From Phycomyces blakesleeanus NRRL 1555(-) (taxonomy: Eukaryota > Mucoromycota > Mucoromycetes > Mucorales > Phycomycetaceae): 64,000 bases of DNA. Positions 12,601-25,108 of this stretch are shown here, piece after piece; position 1 is the first letter of the stretch, and every line of letters begins with the position of its first letter. The position numbers were made by a program, and so were the translations under genes. Under the pieces are notes generated by a model. It worked only from the letters and a program-made list of their open reading frames with translations. It did not search any database and had not been told where the DNA came from. The stretch covers positions 124,001 to 188,000 of the forward strand of contig NW_017265192.1 in NCBI RefSeq assembly GCF_001638985.1. Reading direction: 5' to 3'.

Positions 12601-14838
12601 AATTATATCATACTGCCAGGTAAACTGTGTCAGATCGATATGGAGCTAATTTAGTAGGAAGTCCTAAAGCTCTAGTATAAAAGAGAAAAGAAAAGCTAAA
12701 AGCTAAAGAAGTACGATTTATGACTTGATGTCATAATTGTAACACCGACACTAGTTAAGCAGTAAATACACTCTAATAACCAAATATAGTAAAGGAAGAA
12801 AGCCTTAAGAAACTAAGACGTAATGACAAGAGCAGATTGTGTTTTCTTATAAAAAGGGACACTTTTTATTTATGAATAAAGACAACTTATATACAGTCTC
12901 AAAGTATTTCTATACGTCTCTATTATCAAATATTTTATTTTTCTATTGTTTCGTACCTGAAATACCACAAATGCTATTATAGTCTTTTATTGTTCTTTGT
13001 GTATCTTCAGAACAAAGAATCAACAGAATATGGGCATGTGGAAGGCCGCGTTTTTGAAATTCAATGACATAAACAAATGCAAAAACCTTTCCCAAAACAT
13101 TTTTCTTTGTAAGATCATGCATGAGTTCTTTGAGCTTTAGGTTGAAAACACGGGAACAAAGATCAGGCCTGTCATTAACTTTTTGCCCTCCCAGTAAAGC
13201 ACTTGTTATTTCTGGCCAAGCTGTGTTGCACGTAAATGTGATAAACAAATCTGGCTTTCCAAAGCAATGCACAATACCCATCGCATCTTGATACAACTGG
13301 CGCATATGTCGTGGCAAAGCAACAAAAGAGGAAGGAAGAATGACTCGTCTTCCAAGATTATTCAAATTGCCATCATTAAGATTCATTGCGTCTTGTACGC
13401 CACTGTAGAGATCTACTCGAAGTCGTTTTTGGTTTTTTGCAATAAAGATAATTCTATTATGCTCAATCTTGGCGTACATGTCAACAATATACTGCTGGAA
13501 CAGTCGACCAAAGAGATGGAGTAGGTGAAGACTATTTTTGCAATACATCAGTCTGCTTGAATACCATTGCATTGCAGTAACTTTTTTTCCTGAAGTTCCA
13601 CATGAAGTGATTGTCCAACCATCTTTACCAAAAGGAAACATCAAAACATAATGGAGAGAGTCGTATGATCTATGGTATTCGTTTATATGCTGTAGCCCAT
13701 TAGATTGCGTGTGAAGAACAATATCTCTTGATGTCCCAGGCTCATTATTCATTATCAAAACAGCTACTTCTTCTGCTGTTGGTGCATTATAGCGTCTTTG
13801 ATCCTGTTGACTATCAGCAACCAAACGAAGGGTCAAATTCACAACTTGGTTTTCTGTTCTACAGTATTGCTCCATTGATTTAAAAAGAGAAACAAATGGG
13901 TTTACTCTTATGAGCATACTCTGAATCTGCTCTATTATATTTTGGTTGAGATGTGAAGCATTGTTGTGTTGGAAGTTGACTTGAGAGACAGGATCATAAA
14001 TATAAAGCTGAGCATATCTTGGCTTAATTAAGTCTTCAGCAGTGGATGGAAGAACAGACCCAATATTATGGCATATTGTGCCGTGTATTCTGAAACAGTA
14101 TGCTCCACTTCTGTTATTTGCAACAGAATGATTGATTTTTGCACCCAACAAAGTAAAGCTTAAAGTGCTATTATAAGCACGAATCTTTTGAAAGAAAATG
14201 TTTGATGCGGCTGTACCATGCACTAAAAGACTGGCCATTTCAGACGGTGTTGGCTCAAAATCTAGAAGAAGAACACTACCCTTGTTACAGCACATGGAAA
14301 ACAGCGGATTTTCTACAGATGAGCGAGAAACTCTCTCATTTGTTCACATCATTGCATTACAAAACTGACACTTGGCAGTCATTGAATCTTGATAATCAAT
14401 CCCAGGTTCTGTTGTAAAATTACTGCGAGCAATTCCATGTGATTGACTGTCATCTGTCTCGTCTTCACTTTCTGTATCATCACTTTCAATGTCTTCATCA
14501 TTCTCATCAGACTCATTAGAGCCATTAGACTCAAGTACATGTTGAACTTGAACTTGAGTTGTTTCTTCAGAAGATACTTCGTGTCTCAATCTCAATGCGG
14601 CAGCTAAATGGTTATAATTTAATAGTTAAATATAAGTATATTAATTTAAATTTAAGTTATAAATATTACATTGGCTACTTTCTGCAGAAATCTCTTCATT
14701 AGTAGAGATGCCTTTATAAGTTCTTTTTTCAGGCACGTAAAGTCTCGTGTTTTTATTGTTTAAAGGACAAAGCATATTTGATCTACGCTTATGTCCAGAT
14801 AGTCTGCATGAGGCACAAATGCTTTCAGAAGGCTGCAT
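9636..14838 (-). pseudogene. Helitron RepHel protein (Rep + Pif1-like helicase), broken
   Basis: Read from 14838 downward. An N-terminal Cys/His segment (CASCRLSGHKRR...CP) and an acidic region (about 14344-14595) precede the Helitron-like N domain (about 14295-12970). This is followed by the Rep core with the HUH-type motif GLPHAHILL near 13030 and the paired-Tyr motif KYLYKYIYKGHD near 12070. The helicase part has Walker A GPGGTGKT (about 10985), DEAS (about 10750) and INKSQGQTLDHVGLYLPSP (about 9840). It would catalyse rolling-circle transposition. Breaks are: TGA at 14344 where Trp is expected, a solo LTR at 12427-12969, a frameshift near 12361, TGA at 12051 (Arg expected after KGHD), and TGA at 11151 and 9999. 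The element termini are unproven. Confidence 0.9.
12427..12969. mobile_element. Solo LTR inserted in the Helitron Rep domain
   Basis: The 543-bp insert begins TGTGGTGATCC and ends AATACCACA, giving TG...CA ends with a 6-bp inverted TGTGGT/ACCACA. It is flanked by identical 5-bp duplications AATGC at 12422-12426 and 12970-12974. Removing the insert and one duplication rejoins the Rep reading frame (DYNSI then VSAEIPDP). There is no internal coding region, so it is a recombined LTR-retrotransposon remnant. I did not see a second copy in the window. Confidence 0.9.
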
Positions 14839-16124
14839 TTTTTATTTTTTGTTTTGGTATTTTGTAAGTATATAAATATTGATGAACCTAGAGAAAAAAT
14901 ATTACTATTATTGCTATTTTTTCTTAACATATTAATGGAGCAGTTATTTAAAAAAAATGTAAATCATGTGATCTGTACTGAATATATAATCATATAATCA
15001 TAAAAAACCAATGTAAGTCATGTGATCTGTAATGAATGTATAATCTGTATAAAGTTATAAAATCAAGTAATAAAATTTGGATATTTGGTGTATTATAACA
15101 TTGGGCAGCTTTGATCACATGACTTACGGTCAGAGAGTGGTTACTGATACATTTTAATAATACAGATACATTAATATACAAAATAAATCCAAAAATAATT
15201 GTGTTCCTTTCTTAACACACAATAAATACAAGGACCAGTTCCTCTTTACAAAAAAAATAATATACAAAATAAATAATATTGTTATATATACAGAGAATAA
15301 AAAAATTTACCATATCAATGGCACTTGTATGAAATGAAAGTTCTTGATTTGCAATGTGCTCATGAGAGGGAGGTTCATCTATAATAGAAATATTATTAAG
15401 TCATGTGCTTATTAAAAAGAGATAGATTAAAATAAAATAAAATATTACCATGTTCATAACCATGTTTAATGATAGAGAGTAATTTCAGCAATATGATCTA
15501 TTTAAAAGAAAGAAAAAAATCAGACTAATTTTATAAGATGACAGCATAAAATATATTTACTAACCTTAGCTAATCTGGATAGATATTGTGAAGGGGATAC
15601 ATCAGAAGGAAACAAAATGCAAGCATCTATATCAATAGAAAACAATTATTATTATTTTATTTATATATATATATAATATTAAAGAAAAAGATATCTTACC
15701 AAAAAAAATTGTTAATATAATAAATGTTAGAAAGAAAGAAAAGAGAGAAAACTTGTAAATGAAAAAAAAACAAAAAGAACAAAAGACTAAAGGACCAAAA
15801 GGCTGAAAGACAGAAATTATATATTGAATTGAGTTAAAAAAAGAATGTTCAAAGCCAATTTGCACCCATTAATTTCAGGAAGTATTAATTGAGATACACA
15901 TATTAAAGAAATCCTGAGTATTTAAAGCAACAGATATAATATAATAAATGATTTCTTGCTTTTACTTTTACTATCTTTCCATTAACTACACTTTATTCTT
16001 TTGCTTAATATCTAACTTCTTTTGTATGTTAATAACATTCTATATATACAATGAATATATATATAAAACAAATGTAATTAACAATCAACTCATGTATAAT
16101 GTTTTATTTATTAGCTTTCAGACC
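14839..16124. other. AT-rich noncoding region, includes a 15-bp inverted repeat
   Basis: No gene is supported. GTAAGTCATGTGATC at 15013-15027 is exactly inverted as GATCACATGACTTAC at 15113-15127. A related direct copy (AAATCATGTGATCTGTACTG) lies at about 14961. A small MITE-like element or a terminal structure is possible. From 15200 to 16100 the sequence is AT-rich, including a purine-rich run at about 15715-15850. Confidence 0.5.
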
Positions 16125-17310
16125 ATGGCCAACAACTGTCAGTCAATTGCCCTGGCTTTATTTCTGGAATATGCTGAGCTTTTAAGAAGACTCATTGCTA
16201 TAGAGGAAAGTCTCAAGACCAATGATTTGAACATTGATATTGTCATTAAGGGCAAAACAGATTCATTGAAAATACTTGATAACATTGCCAATACCTCTGG
16301 ACAACTTCTTGCAATTATTGCTCCTACTACTGTACCTGCTTCTGCTACTGCTTCTGTTGTTCCTTCTGTTGTTTCAGTGGTTCTTACTGGTGTAAACGCT
16401 GGTAAACTTAGTAAACAGGATCGCAGTAGAGTTCTAGTAAGTGTTGAGATGTACAGTAGTTCATCAACATAATATCTCACACTAAATATAGGCTCTTATC
16501 CAAAGAGAGTTAAAGAAACACAACTTCAAATCGAATAAGCTGGAACTAGTTGCAGTTAATGACAGCAAGCACAGTTGGGATATTAATGTTGATTACAGAC
16601 TTACACCCAACAGACAGCTGATACATGACCTTCATGCATACCTGGCTCCAAAGGTTGTTGGGACTAGTGTTTGACAGGCCAATATTAGCAATTGTATATA
16701 CACAAACTTTTGTGGAACGAGACACCAAATCAAGGAATCATATGAATCGCACAAAAAGACAAATTCTTGGTCAAGAAAAGCAGGTCAAGAGACCAATGTA
16801 TGTTAGACGTATATTTTGATTGCAAATTAAATGTATTCATATTAATACATTTATTAAACTAGCATTTTGACCATTGCGAGCTGACCTACCATACATTCAA
16901 GGCTGAAATTTATGTGAAGATGGGTAAGAGCTGCAACAGACTCTTACAAAAAGAAGCAATGTCTGAGGACGAATCTGAAGACGATATGCCTGGAGACTCA
17001 TGCAACCATGCGATTCGTACAGTGCGTCCAAGTTGGAGAAGCGATAAGATAATTTCTTTTGTTTACATTATTGTATATAGCTTTTTCTGTTTTTTTATGG
17101 ATTTAAATGAAACAGAACTTTGATTAATCACTTATTTGTATTTAGTACAATCACTTTCTTGCAGTTGTTGATGATTTTATGCATAATCGCATGGACTTCA
17201 ATTTGCGTCAGATGTTGAAGAGGTTCTTCAGTAAAGACACTGTTTTAGTAGTCCCGCCTAGATTGATGTCCCTTTTCCCTCACTGGGCTTTTAGAGATAA
17301 GTTTCAATGA
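16125..17310 (+). pseudogene. Partner gene of element I (conserved convergent ORF)
   Basis: Four exons are visible: 16125-16436, 16492-16797, 16863-about 17050 and about 17147-17310. They encode a helical N-terminus (ALALFLEYAELLRRLIAIEE), then HSWDINVDYRLTPNRQLIHD, then KEAMSEDESEDD...VRPSWRSDK, and a C-terminus ending LFPHWAFRDKFQ. The signature region and exon plan match the partner genes of elements II, III and IV. The gene ends 114 bp from the converging transposase end at 17425. Defects are TGA at 16672-16674 and a lost GT donor after WRSDK. The function is unknown; DNA binding or assistance to the transposase is inferred only from constant linkage. Confidence 0.7.
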
Positions 17311-17424
17311 ATTTTGTTTTCTTATCCTCCACATTCTCCATCTGACAATGATGGACGTACCAACGAATACAAACACTATGATTATTTTTTTCTGTCTGCC
17401 ATTGAAAAAAGGAGTTATATTTTA

Positions 17425-19108
17425 TTATTTTTTAAATGTATTGTTTTTTTTTGGCAAAGGAATAATCAGAATCTTTTTTACTTTTTTGCATGTTGTATGC
17501 TCAGCAGTTGCTACTTCTAATATAATTTTATGCATGGGCAATACAAATTGGAAATCGTCAGGAGAAAATGTTGAAAAGCAGATTTCAATGTGTTTGTACT
17601 CTCGCCATTTATTGTTTTTGGGTGTGTACCATTTGATAAATGCAAAAGTATGTTGAGAATTGTGAAGGAGTTGCGTTGGGCAGCGATGGGTGCAGAGCAA
17701 AGGGGCAAGAGATGAAGAGGAGGGTGAAAGAGTGAACGAATGAGTAAAAATGTACTGTATTTGACCCGTGTATGCAATGATATGCTCACCAGTACTTCCA
17801 ATGAACTTTGCTTGTACAAGAGAGCCACGACTTCCAGATTCACCTTTACCCTTGTAGACCTGCCCAAGGATGTTGATGTATTTCAGCAGGGTGATTGTAT
17901 TGTCAACAAAGTATGGTGATTCCGATGCTTGTTGAAAGTGAACTAATTGTTCATTCTTGTACGCAACTTTGTAGTATTGTAAGAGATGAACATAGTGAAT
18001 GTCACTCATTGTGGTAGCAGATTTTAATGATAGAGGGAATGCGGAAGGAGGGAGAGGTTCGTTGCCTTTTACAAGTACATTTGGATCTTCAGAAGCCTCG
18101 ACAAATGACTGTATGCGGAAGGTACGTTGATGGATGGATGGAATGGTGGCGAGTGTAAAGGAAGAAGTGAGTTTGGTAAGGAGAGGAAATGCAGATGTCT
18201 GGCGGGTACTCTGAAGGAAACTGTTGACAAGATCGTCTTTGTGCACATCTTCAATAAATTTCTTCATAAATGTTTCTTCAAACCCGATCTTCCTGTTTGT
18301 CTTCAAATTTTTTAACAACCCATTAAACCGCTCAAACCCGAATAGCCAATAACCATACACTGGTCCAAAATCACGAATTGTATCTCGAAGATGGAGGTGT
18401 AGGTGCATATTACAGGTGAGGATTTCGGCGTTGTACAGCTCATCACATCTGGTGCAAAAATTTGAAGGAACTGATGGGCAGTGTTGACTTCATCGAACGT
18501 GATCGTTGGCTTGACCAACAGGTGGCATGTATCAACAAAGTTAATCCAGTTTTCGAATCTGTCTTTTGCAAGAACATCTTTCAACAGAACTGGCGAGTAT
18601 ACGAGCACCCATGACTTCCACTCGTCTGCCTTCATATACGAAAATTGCTCTCCTATTTTTGAGTTCAACGAGATATATCTACCAGACACAATCATTGTTT
18701 CTGCAGTCTTCTGCATTGCCGCAAAATCGCCATCTTGAATGTCTTCATCTTTGATCCAATGATCAATCAATCTTTTGGGTGTTTCCAGGAATAAATTATG
18801 CATGGAATCAATGATCGTTTTACATACTAGATCAAGGTATCTAAGGCGATGCAACTGCAACTATCGAACACCATTTTCAACCTTCAGCCAATGCTTTTCT
18901 GAGGGGATGCAAGCACTTTTTCACTCCTCAGCATGCAACCTGTTTTCTACACTGTCACGAAGCACCCACTGAGGAAAGTCAAACCCACAAAAGTCAACAT
19001 TGACACCATTTTCCAAGCAAGGGAAATGTCTATTACACTTGTAACATGGGCATGTACTGTTGTACAAGGTGAACCCACTTGTCTTTCTTGCTGCTGGGAT
19101 GTCACAGG
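17425..19108 (-). pseudogene. Element I transposase, C-terminal half
   Basis: Starting at the MULE insertion site, the minus strand reads CDIPAARKTSGFTLYNSTCP and CYKCNRHF. It continues with TIIDSMHNLFLETPKRL (consensus IIDPMHNLFLGTAKRM; P-to-S and G-to-E are transition-type changes), MKADEWKSW, MHLHLHLRDTIRDFGPVYGY, GFERFNGLLKN, and the C-terminal domain ending VLPMHKIILEVA. These are tnp2/Transposase_21-type motifs. The matching N-terminal half lies at 28125-29567 beyond the MULE. Further stops and a frameshift near 18410 show it is dead. It converges on its partner gene at 16125-17310. Confidence 0.85.
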
Positions 19109-19368
19109 GCACCGCCTTATTTTCTGCCAGTTCAAATTTGAAATTGACCTTTTGAGGCTTTTTTTCTGTTGGAGGCTTTGCAAGTGGCTTTTTGAAAAAG
19201 TTAATTTTCTATTGGGGATTTTTTTTATTTCTTCCCTTTTCCTTCTGTTTTCCTTCTCTTTATTTTGAATACAAATTAAACACCAATCTCAACATTTCCA
19301 ACCCAATTATTTACGATATTTCAAACATTCAAAATGTTTTAGTCAACTTGTCTTTGGAGGGGATTAAT

Positions 19369-20297
19369 ATGCTTCCTTTTAAAGTAGTTGTATCTGTAAA
19401 AGCTAGTGAATGGAGACATTTTCTTGACCAAATCAATACTCTTTGTTCAACGAAATGAAATAAAAAAAGACGTCTTGATTCAAAAGAATATATTTTTGGA
19501 GAAACGTGTCAGTGTCATCGTGCAGACATATATATACCAGAGCGAGATTCACGCCCTGCACAAAAAGAATCAAAGGCATGTGGATATAATAGAGCTTTGA
19601 AAATAAAGCAGTTCAAAAAGTCTCCAACTATTGTTACGTTTTGTATGACAAGGGACTATAACAATCATGTTCCTGAAGACAGATCAGAGATTAGAACTTT
19701 GGCCTTGCCTTTTGAAGCTATTAAGTTGATTGAAGATCAACTGAGAAGTGGAAGCAGCTGTAGAAGCACAAGAATATCTGTTCTTCAACAGATTGACAGC
19801 TGGGGTGTTGGTGTTAGAAAGCCAAACTATGAAGAGATATACAATATAATGAAGAAGATGTGTTAAAAAATGATAAAAGGAAGTTTGTATTTAACAGTTT
19901 TGGTAAAATGAAATAAAATAGATGACAAATTTATTGTATATGTTCAACTCTGATGAGAAGGCATTTATTGCTATCTGGATGAATAAGAAATTGCCAGAAA
20001 GAAATTATTGCATTTTTACCAGAGACCTTCGTGTTAACAACATTGAAAGCAATCTTTTTGCCTTTGGCTTTCAATTGCCTGCCCAAGTGAGAGTTATGAG
20101 AATAGCTACATCATTCTGCCTTGATGCTACTCATAACATATCAGCAAGAAGTGGAGAGGTCATATACTCTTTAGTGACTCAACACAACATAACTGGAAAA
20201 GGGTTTCCTGTTGTTTACATGGTTACAAATGACCAGACAGTCAGGCCAATCAGCCAATAGCTTATGCCACTGCAAAAACAGATCAATTTCGCATATA
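19369..20297 (+). pseudogene. MULE transposase, N-terminal half
   Basis: The segment encodes a Cys-containing N-terminal region (GETCQCHRADIYIP...ESKACGYNRALKIKQF), then RTLALPFEAIKLIEDQLRSG, RKPNYEEIYNIM, and the start of the MULE DDE core FCLDATHNISARSGEVIYSL with the first catalytic Asp, followed by VTNDQTVRPISQ. In-frame stops occur near 19456 and around 19863-19920, and TAG follows ISQ where Trp is expected (consensus QWL). Homology fades at about 20297, where element II sequence begins. This is the 5' half of the gene that resumes at about 26777. Confidence 0.85.
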
Positions 20298-20520
20298 TAA
20301 AGTATATCTAAGTTCTGATAGACAGAATAGATAAAATTGTAGTTCAGCTCACTTTTGTGAATAAAGTATTTGAATAGTATTTTAAGCTACTCTATTGGCT
20401 ACTGGCAGCTGTGTAGCATTAGAATGCAACATCAAACTCAAATAAAATAAAAGTGTGTTTTCTTTGAAGTCTCTTTCTTTACTATTAAATACTATTGTAA
20501 ACCTTTCTTTTCATTTTAAA

Positions 20521-23500
20521 ATGGCTCCTATTCACAAACCAACTGTTAGAAAAGAGTGTCGATGCTCTATCTGTAAAAGCAAGACACTAGGATTCGATCG
20601 TGTATCTGTTAAAACATTTAAACGTCATCAAGAAAAAGATAATCATGATATTACACATGTTCAAACGCGTACGGTTAATACATTTGCTTTACTTTACTTT
20701 ATTTTATTTTATTTTATATCATTTCCTTTTTTATTATTTTATATAATAATAATAATAATAATAATACTAACACTAATAATAATAAATGTGTAGCCCATGA
20801 AGACACATGCGATACAATTAGTAGTGCTGTTTCTGAGCCTGTAAATCAAGAGGAAGATAGTTTTGAATTTGAACAGGAAGATGTTGAAATGAATTCTGAG
20901 CTTAGAAGTAAGAAAACTTATTTTATTACATTGATTTATTTGGGTCTAACATTCCGCTTTTGTAGACCTAAATGACACAAATGACATTTTGGATATACGG
21001 ACAAGAAACCAACCTTTCTCTGAAACGGATTGCATGTTTGGCCCTGAAGATAATGTCCAGTATACAAGTGACACTTACGAAGAAGAATATGAAGATGAAT
21101 CCGATGTTGAGATGGACAATGATGAAGGTAGGTACACAGCTTTAGATAATATTATATCCTAGAAAATAGAGAGTTAATCAACGTTCTTTAAAAAAAATCA
21201 AATTAAAGATTCTTCGTTGGAATCAATCTCAGAATTGAATTTGATTCACCGATTCATTGTTATTTCGGTTGCTCTTTTTGTCTCGCTATACGTCGTGGAT
21301 GAAGGAGCTGTAATCCTGATTGCCATAATCAACAAGATACTGCAGTTTTTGTTTGACCCATTCCGCCTTCCAGTGAGTGTTGCTGGCCTCAAACGTTTGG
21401 CCGGATTTGAAGCGTTGACAAGTGGTGTCAAGAAGTATGTTGCATGTAGCGAATGCCATGCCATATATGATAATGAAGCCGCCCCTTTGTGTTGTACATC
21501 ACCCAATTTTGGTAAAACCTCCTTGTGTGGCAACAGCTTGTTTAAGTCTGGTCCCGGGTCAAAAGCACCCAAAAAGACATATGTATTCCACTCCGTCAAG
21601 AAAGCTCTAAAGACGTTTTTTCAACGCCCGGATTTTGAAAACAACATCAACTCATGGAACCGCGGCCCGAAAATGGATAGCACTTTGTTTGACGTGTACG
21701 ATGGTGCGATGTGGAATGAGATAGTAGATGTAGATGGTATACCTTTTGTTGATACTGAGCGATCACTCATGCTCACGCTGAACATTGACTGGTTTCAGCC
21801 ATTCGATGGTGTTACCTACTCCTGTGGTGCCATATATCTTGCAATCAATAATCTTCCACGCAGTGAGTGGTTCAAGAAGGAGAACGTGATTCTTGTTGGG
21901 TTAATGCCAGGGCCTAAAGAAGCAAGCACTTCTGTCATAAATAACTATCTGAAACCGCTTGTGGATGAGTTGATGGAGCTGTACAAAGGTATTAAGATTA
22001 AGACTCACCAATGTCCAAATGGTACTTCTATCCGAGCAGCCCTTCTCATGGTTGCCTGTGATATACCTGCTGCAAGGAAAGTACGTGGGTTCACATCCCA
22101 TACAAGTACAAATGCATGCCACAAGTGTAAGCGTCAATTTTCGAGGTTGGCTGGAACGAGTTCCGTTGATTATTCTGGATTTGATTTCTCAAAGTGGCTC
22201 CTTCGCACTAAGAATGACAATCATAAAGATGCAAAGATCTGGAGAAATGCGACCAAACCAACTGAGAGACAGCGTCTTGAAGTTGCACATGGTGTTCGCT
22301 GGTTCGAACTGCATCGTCTTCAGTACTTTGACATTGTCTGCTGCATGATCATCGATCCCATGCACAATCTTTTCTTAGGCACTGCCAAAAGAATGCTGGA
22401 GAGATGGGTTGCAGATGGATTAATCGACGATAAAAAACTCGTTGCCATGCAAAAGGCTGTTGAGAAGGTAGTGTTGCCGCCCGATTACACGTCACTTGGG
22501 ACAAAGATTGCCAAGGGATTTCCCTATATGAAGGCTGATGAGTGGAAGTCTTGGTGCCTTGTGTACTCTCCTGTGGTTCTAAGGGATGTGTTGCCGTTGC
22601 CAGAGTTCAAGAACTGGATAGAGTTTGTTAACGCATGCAGATACTTCACCAAGCCTAGTGTTTCTGAAGAAGACATTGAGAAAGGACACAAATGCTTAGA
22701 AGAATTCTGTAAAGGGTGTGAGACATTGTACGACCTGGACCTTCTCTCTCCCAGCATGCACCTGCATCTGTACTTACGCCAAACAATGATTGACTTTGGG
22801 CCCGTCTATGGCTATTGGCTTTTCAGCTTTGAAATGTACAATAGTGTCCTGAAAATATCAAAACCAATCGAAGAAACGGGTTCGAATCGACATTTATGAG
22901 ACAGTTCATTGAAGAGTCGTGGAAGGGAGATTTTGTTCGTCGACTTCTGAAAGCTATGCATGCACTTGCATGTTTTGAAATTTTCGATAAGTTCACCAAC
23001 ACCAACACCAACACCAACACCTACCTCTCTCACTCTTTCTCAATTTCCAAATATCTTGAAGCTTCACAGAATCTTTCAATGACAATTCGTGGAAACGAGC
23101 CCCTGCCACCATCCGCCTTGCCATTGAAAACAAGACCATTATCATTTATGCCAAAACATGAATATGATTGTCTTGTAGGATACTATCAAGCTGCGTACAA
23201 GAATCCACAGATCTCAGGTTGCAAAGATGTAATTGATGACTCACCTTTCGTCAATGACTGGATCGAAATGGTGAAGTCCGTTGATCTTCTTGGGCAAAGC
23301 TACAAAGGGTGCATTGGCACGAATGGCCACGGATCATACATACAAGCATATTTCACTGAACGAACTGGGTCGGAACATGCGTATGTTGGAGAGATTCAGT
23401 ACCTTTTTGTTCACAATTTTAGGCCAACTGTTTCTTCTCTAACATACAGAAATCTCCATAGTAGTCAGCATGTATTTGCATTTGTCAAATGGTTCAAATC

Positions 23501-23687
23501 CACTTCGGACAAAACAAGAGAATTAGAAGGAGTTGAGTTGTTACAGGATGAATTCTACAAGCAAGATTTTCAAAGCATCCTGCCAGTACATCGGATTCTC
23601 CTAACAGTTGCAATAGTAGATTACAAAACTACAAAAAATGTCAACAAAAAACTCACGATTCCTTTACCAAAAAAAATTTACTATTAA
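20521..23687 (+). CDS. Element II tnp2-type transposase, nearly intact (one frameshift)
   Basis: Exons are 20521-about 20676, 20794-20907, 20966-21127 and 21209-23687. Exon 1 has a Cys/His motif (CRCSICKSK...VKTFKRHQ). Exons 2-3 are acidic. The main exon has VACSECHAIYDN, LTLNIDWFQPFDGVTYSCGA, ILVGLMPGPKEAS, VACDIPAARK, CHKCKRQF, IIDPMHNLFLGTAKRM, MKADEWKSW, FGPVYGYWLFSFEMYN and a C-terminal FAFVKW...ILPVHRI region. Likely catalytic residues are D (NIDWF), D (CDIPA) and E (FSFE), by analogy with CACTA transposases. The one visible defect is loss of a single A in the AAAA run at 22852-22855, shifting the frame before TNRRNGFESTFMRQF. It could be a true mutation or a sequencing error. This is the best-preserved transposase here. 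Confidence 0.85.
22999..23023 (+). repeat. (ACCAAC)n microsatellite within transposase
   Basis: Four tandem hexamers encode a Thr-Asn run in the linker of the element II transposase. The copy number could vary without a frameshift. Confidence 0.85.
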
Positions 23688-23805
23688 TTCTCATACACAC
23701 ACTTACTTATATATTTATCCTCTATTATTATTATTTCCTTTAATCAATTCAATTTCAATTATTACTATTTGGCCCTACAACAGAACATAGTAAAAAAGAA
23801 AATGT

Positions 23806-25108
23806 TTATTCATCGTTGATTGCCCAACGAGGCAATGACTGGGACAGAGTGGCAGGAACAGAGCAAGGCAACAATGTTGCTGGATATCTGTTCATTCTTG
23901 GCTTTGTTCCCACGCCCGCATTTAACACGTGATGGGTACAATCAATGTCATCAACCATTGTCAACAATCTGTTGAACTGTATTTATTTTTATTAGTTCTT
24001 TATTTTTCTTGTTATAAAACTTATTTATTTATTCTAAATATTATTTACCTCTTCACTTCTCCAAGTGGGGTGAGCCACATGCAAACACCATCGTGGAAGA
24101 TTGTCCACAATCTCAATATCCGACTCACCATCAGACATGGCATCCTTCTGAAAGAGTTTGAGATAGGCCTTCTCAACAGGGTTTCCAGTCTTATACCCCA
24201 TTGCAGCATCAATGGCTACCCAGTTGTCCATGTATGTCGACTTGCGTCAGATAGACATCTGGTTATATAGATTGTAGCTTGAGAAAATAGTAATATACCA
24301 ATTAATTTTTTATATAGTATATACAAACCTGAAGAGTACGACTGTTTGCTCTCCCCTTGCTGTTTTTCTTGGCCTTCTGCTCAGGAGACTCGTGAAAAGT
24401 ACGATGACTGTGCTTGTACCTGTTCTTTATTTTATCACTTATCACCCATGGGTGAGTACCAGCTAGACGAGTCTGGGCGCTAATGTAGCTCTTCAAGTAG
24501 TTGATAACAGCTATGTTATCGTGGTGGTTAATCTTCTTGTTCAAGTTCCACTTCTTCTTACTCTCGTTCTCAGCAACAAGAGCAGGGTTGTCAGACTCGA
24601 ACTTCCAGTCCCACAACTTTTCCGCGAAGATTTCCTAAATACAGGTTGTTTAATAAGTTGTTGATACTAACATATATTAATATTGATTACCGAGATAATG
24701 ACAGAAACCTCGGCATCACTGAGGGAGGTCTGGGGGACATAGGATGGCATCAGAGATGGTCCTAGACTAGCCATACGAGTCTGATTGTTGGCATAGGCAG
24801 TTGCAAAGTCTGCAAATGCCGTATGTGTCTTTCCAGACGTGTCAACAACAACGCCCATCCTGTTTTTAAAGGCTGCCATGTTGCTATTGACAGCAGCAAT
24901 GTCATCCTTGACACCGTTAATATTGTTGTTTACTTTGTTAAACATTTCAACAATTTCCGCGTATTGCTGATCTTAGATAGTTGCGGATGAGAAACTGGGG
25001 GCAATTTCTCGAGGTCCAACACGGCCAGCCAAAACACGGTTTGCAGAGGTAGATATACTTGCAGATGCTTTTCCTTTTCCTTTACGGTCTGTTTTTCTGC
25101 TGCTATTG
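23806..25108 (-). pseudogene. Partner gene of element II (conserved convergent ORF)
   Basis: Minus-strand exons encode a basic, Ser-rich start (SSRKTDRKGKGKASASIST), a coiled-coil-like segment (MFNKVNNNINGVKDDIAAVN), KKWNLNKKINHHDNIAVINY, PWVISDKIKNRYKHSHRTF, QKDAMSDGESDIEIVDNLPR then HPTWRSEEV, and a last exon ending SLPRWAINDE. Exon order and signature match partner genes I, III and IV. It ends 118 bp from the transposase stop at 23687. An in-frame TAA at 24973-24975 before the coiled coil may be a mutation, or an exon boundary I misjudged. The first exon was not located. No function is known. Confidence 0.7.

Noticed and set aside
20690..20785. ATTTT/ATAAT runs as a functional repeat
   Set aside because: They lie within an intron of the element II transposase and look like ordinary low complexity.
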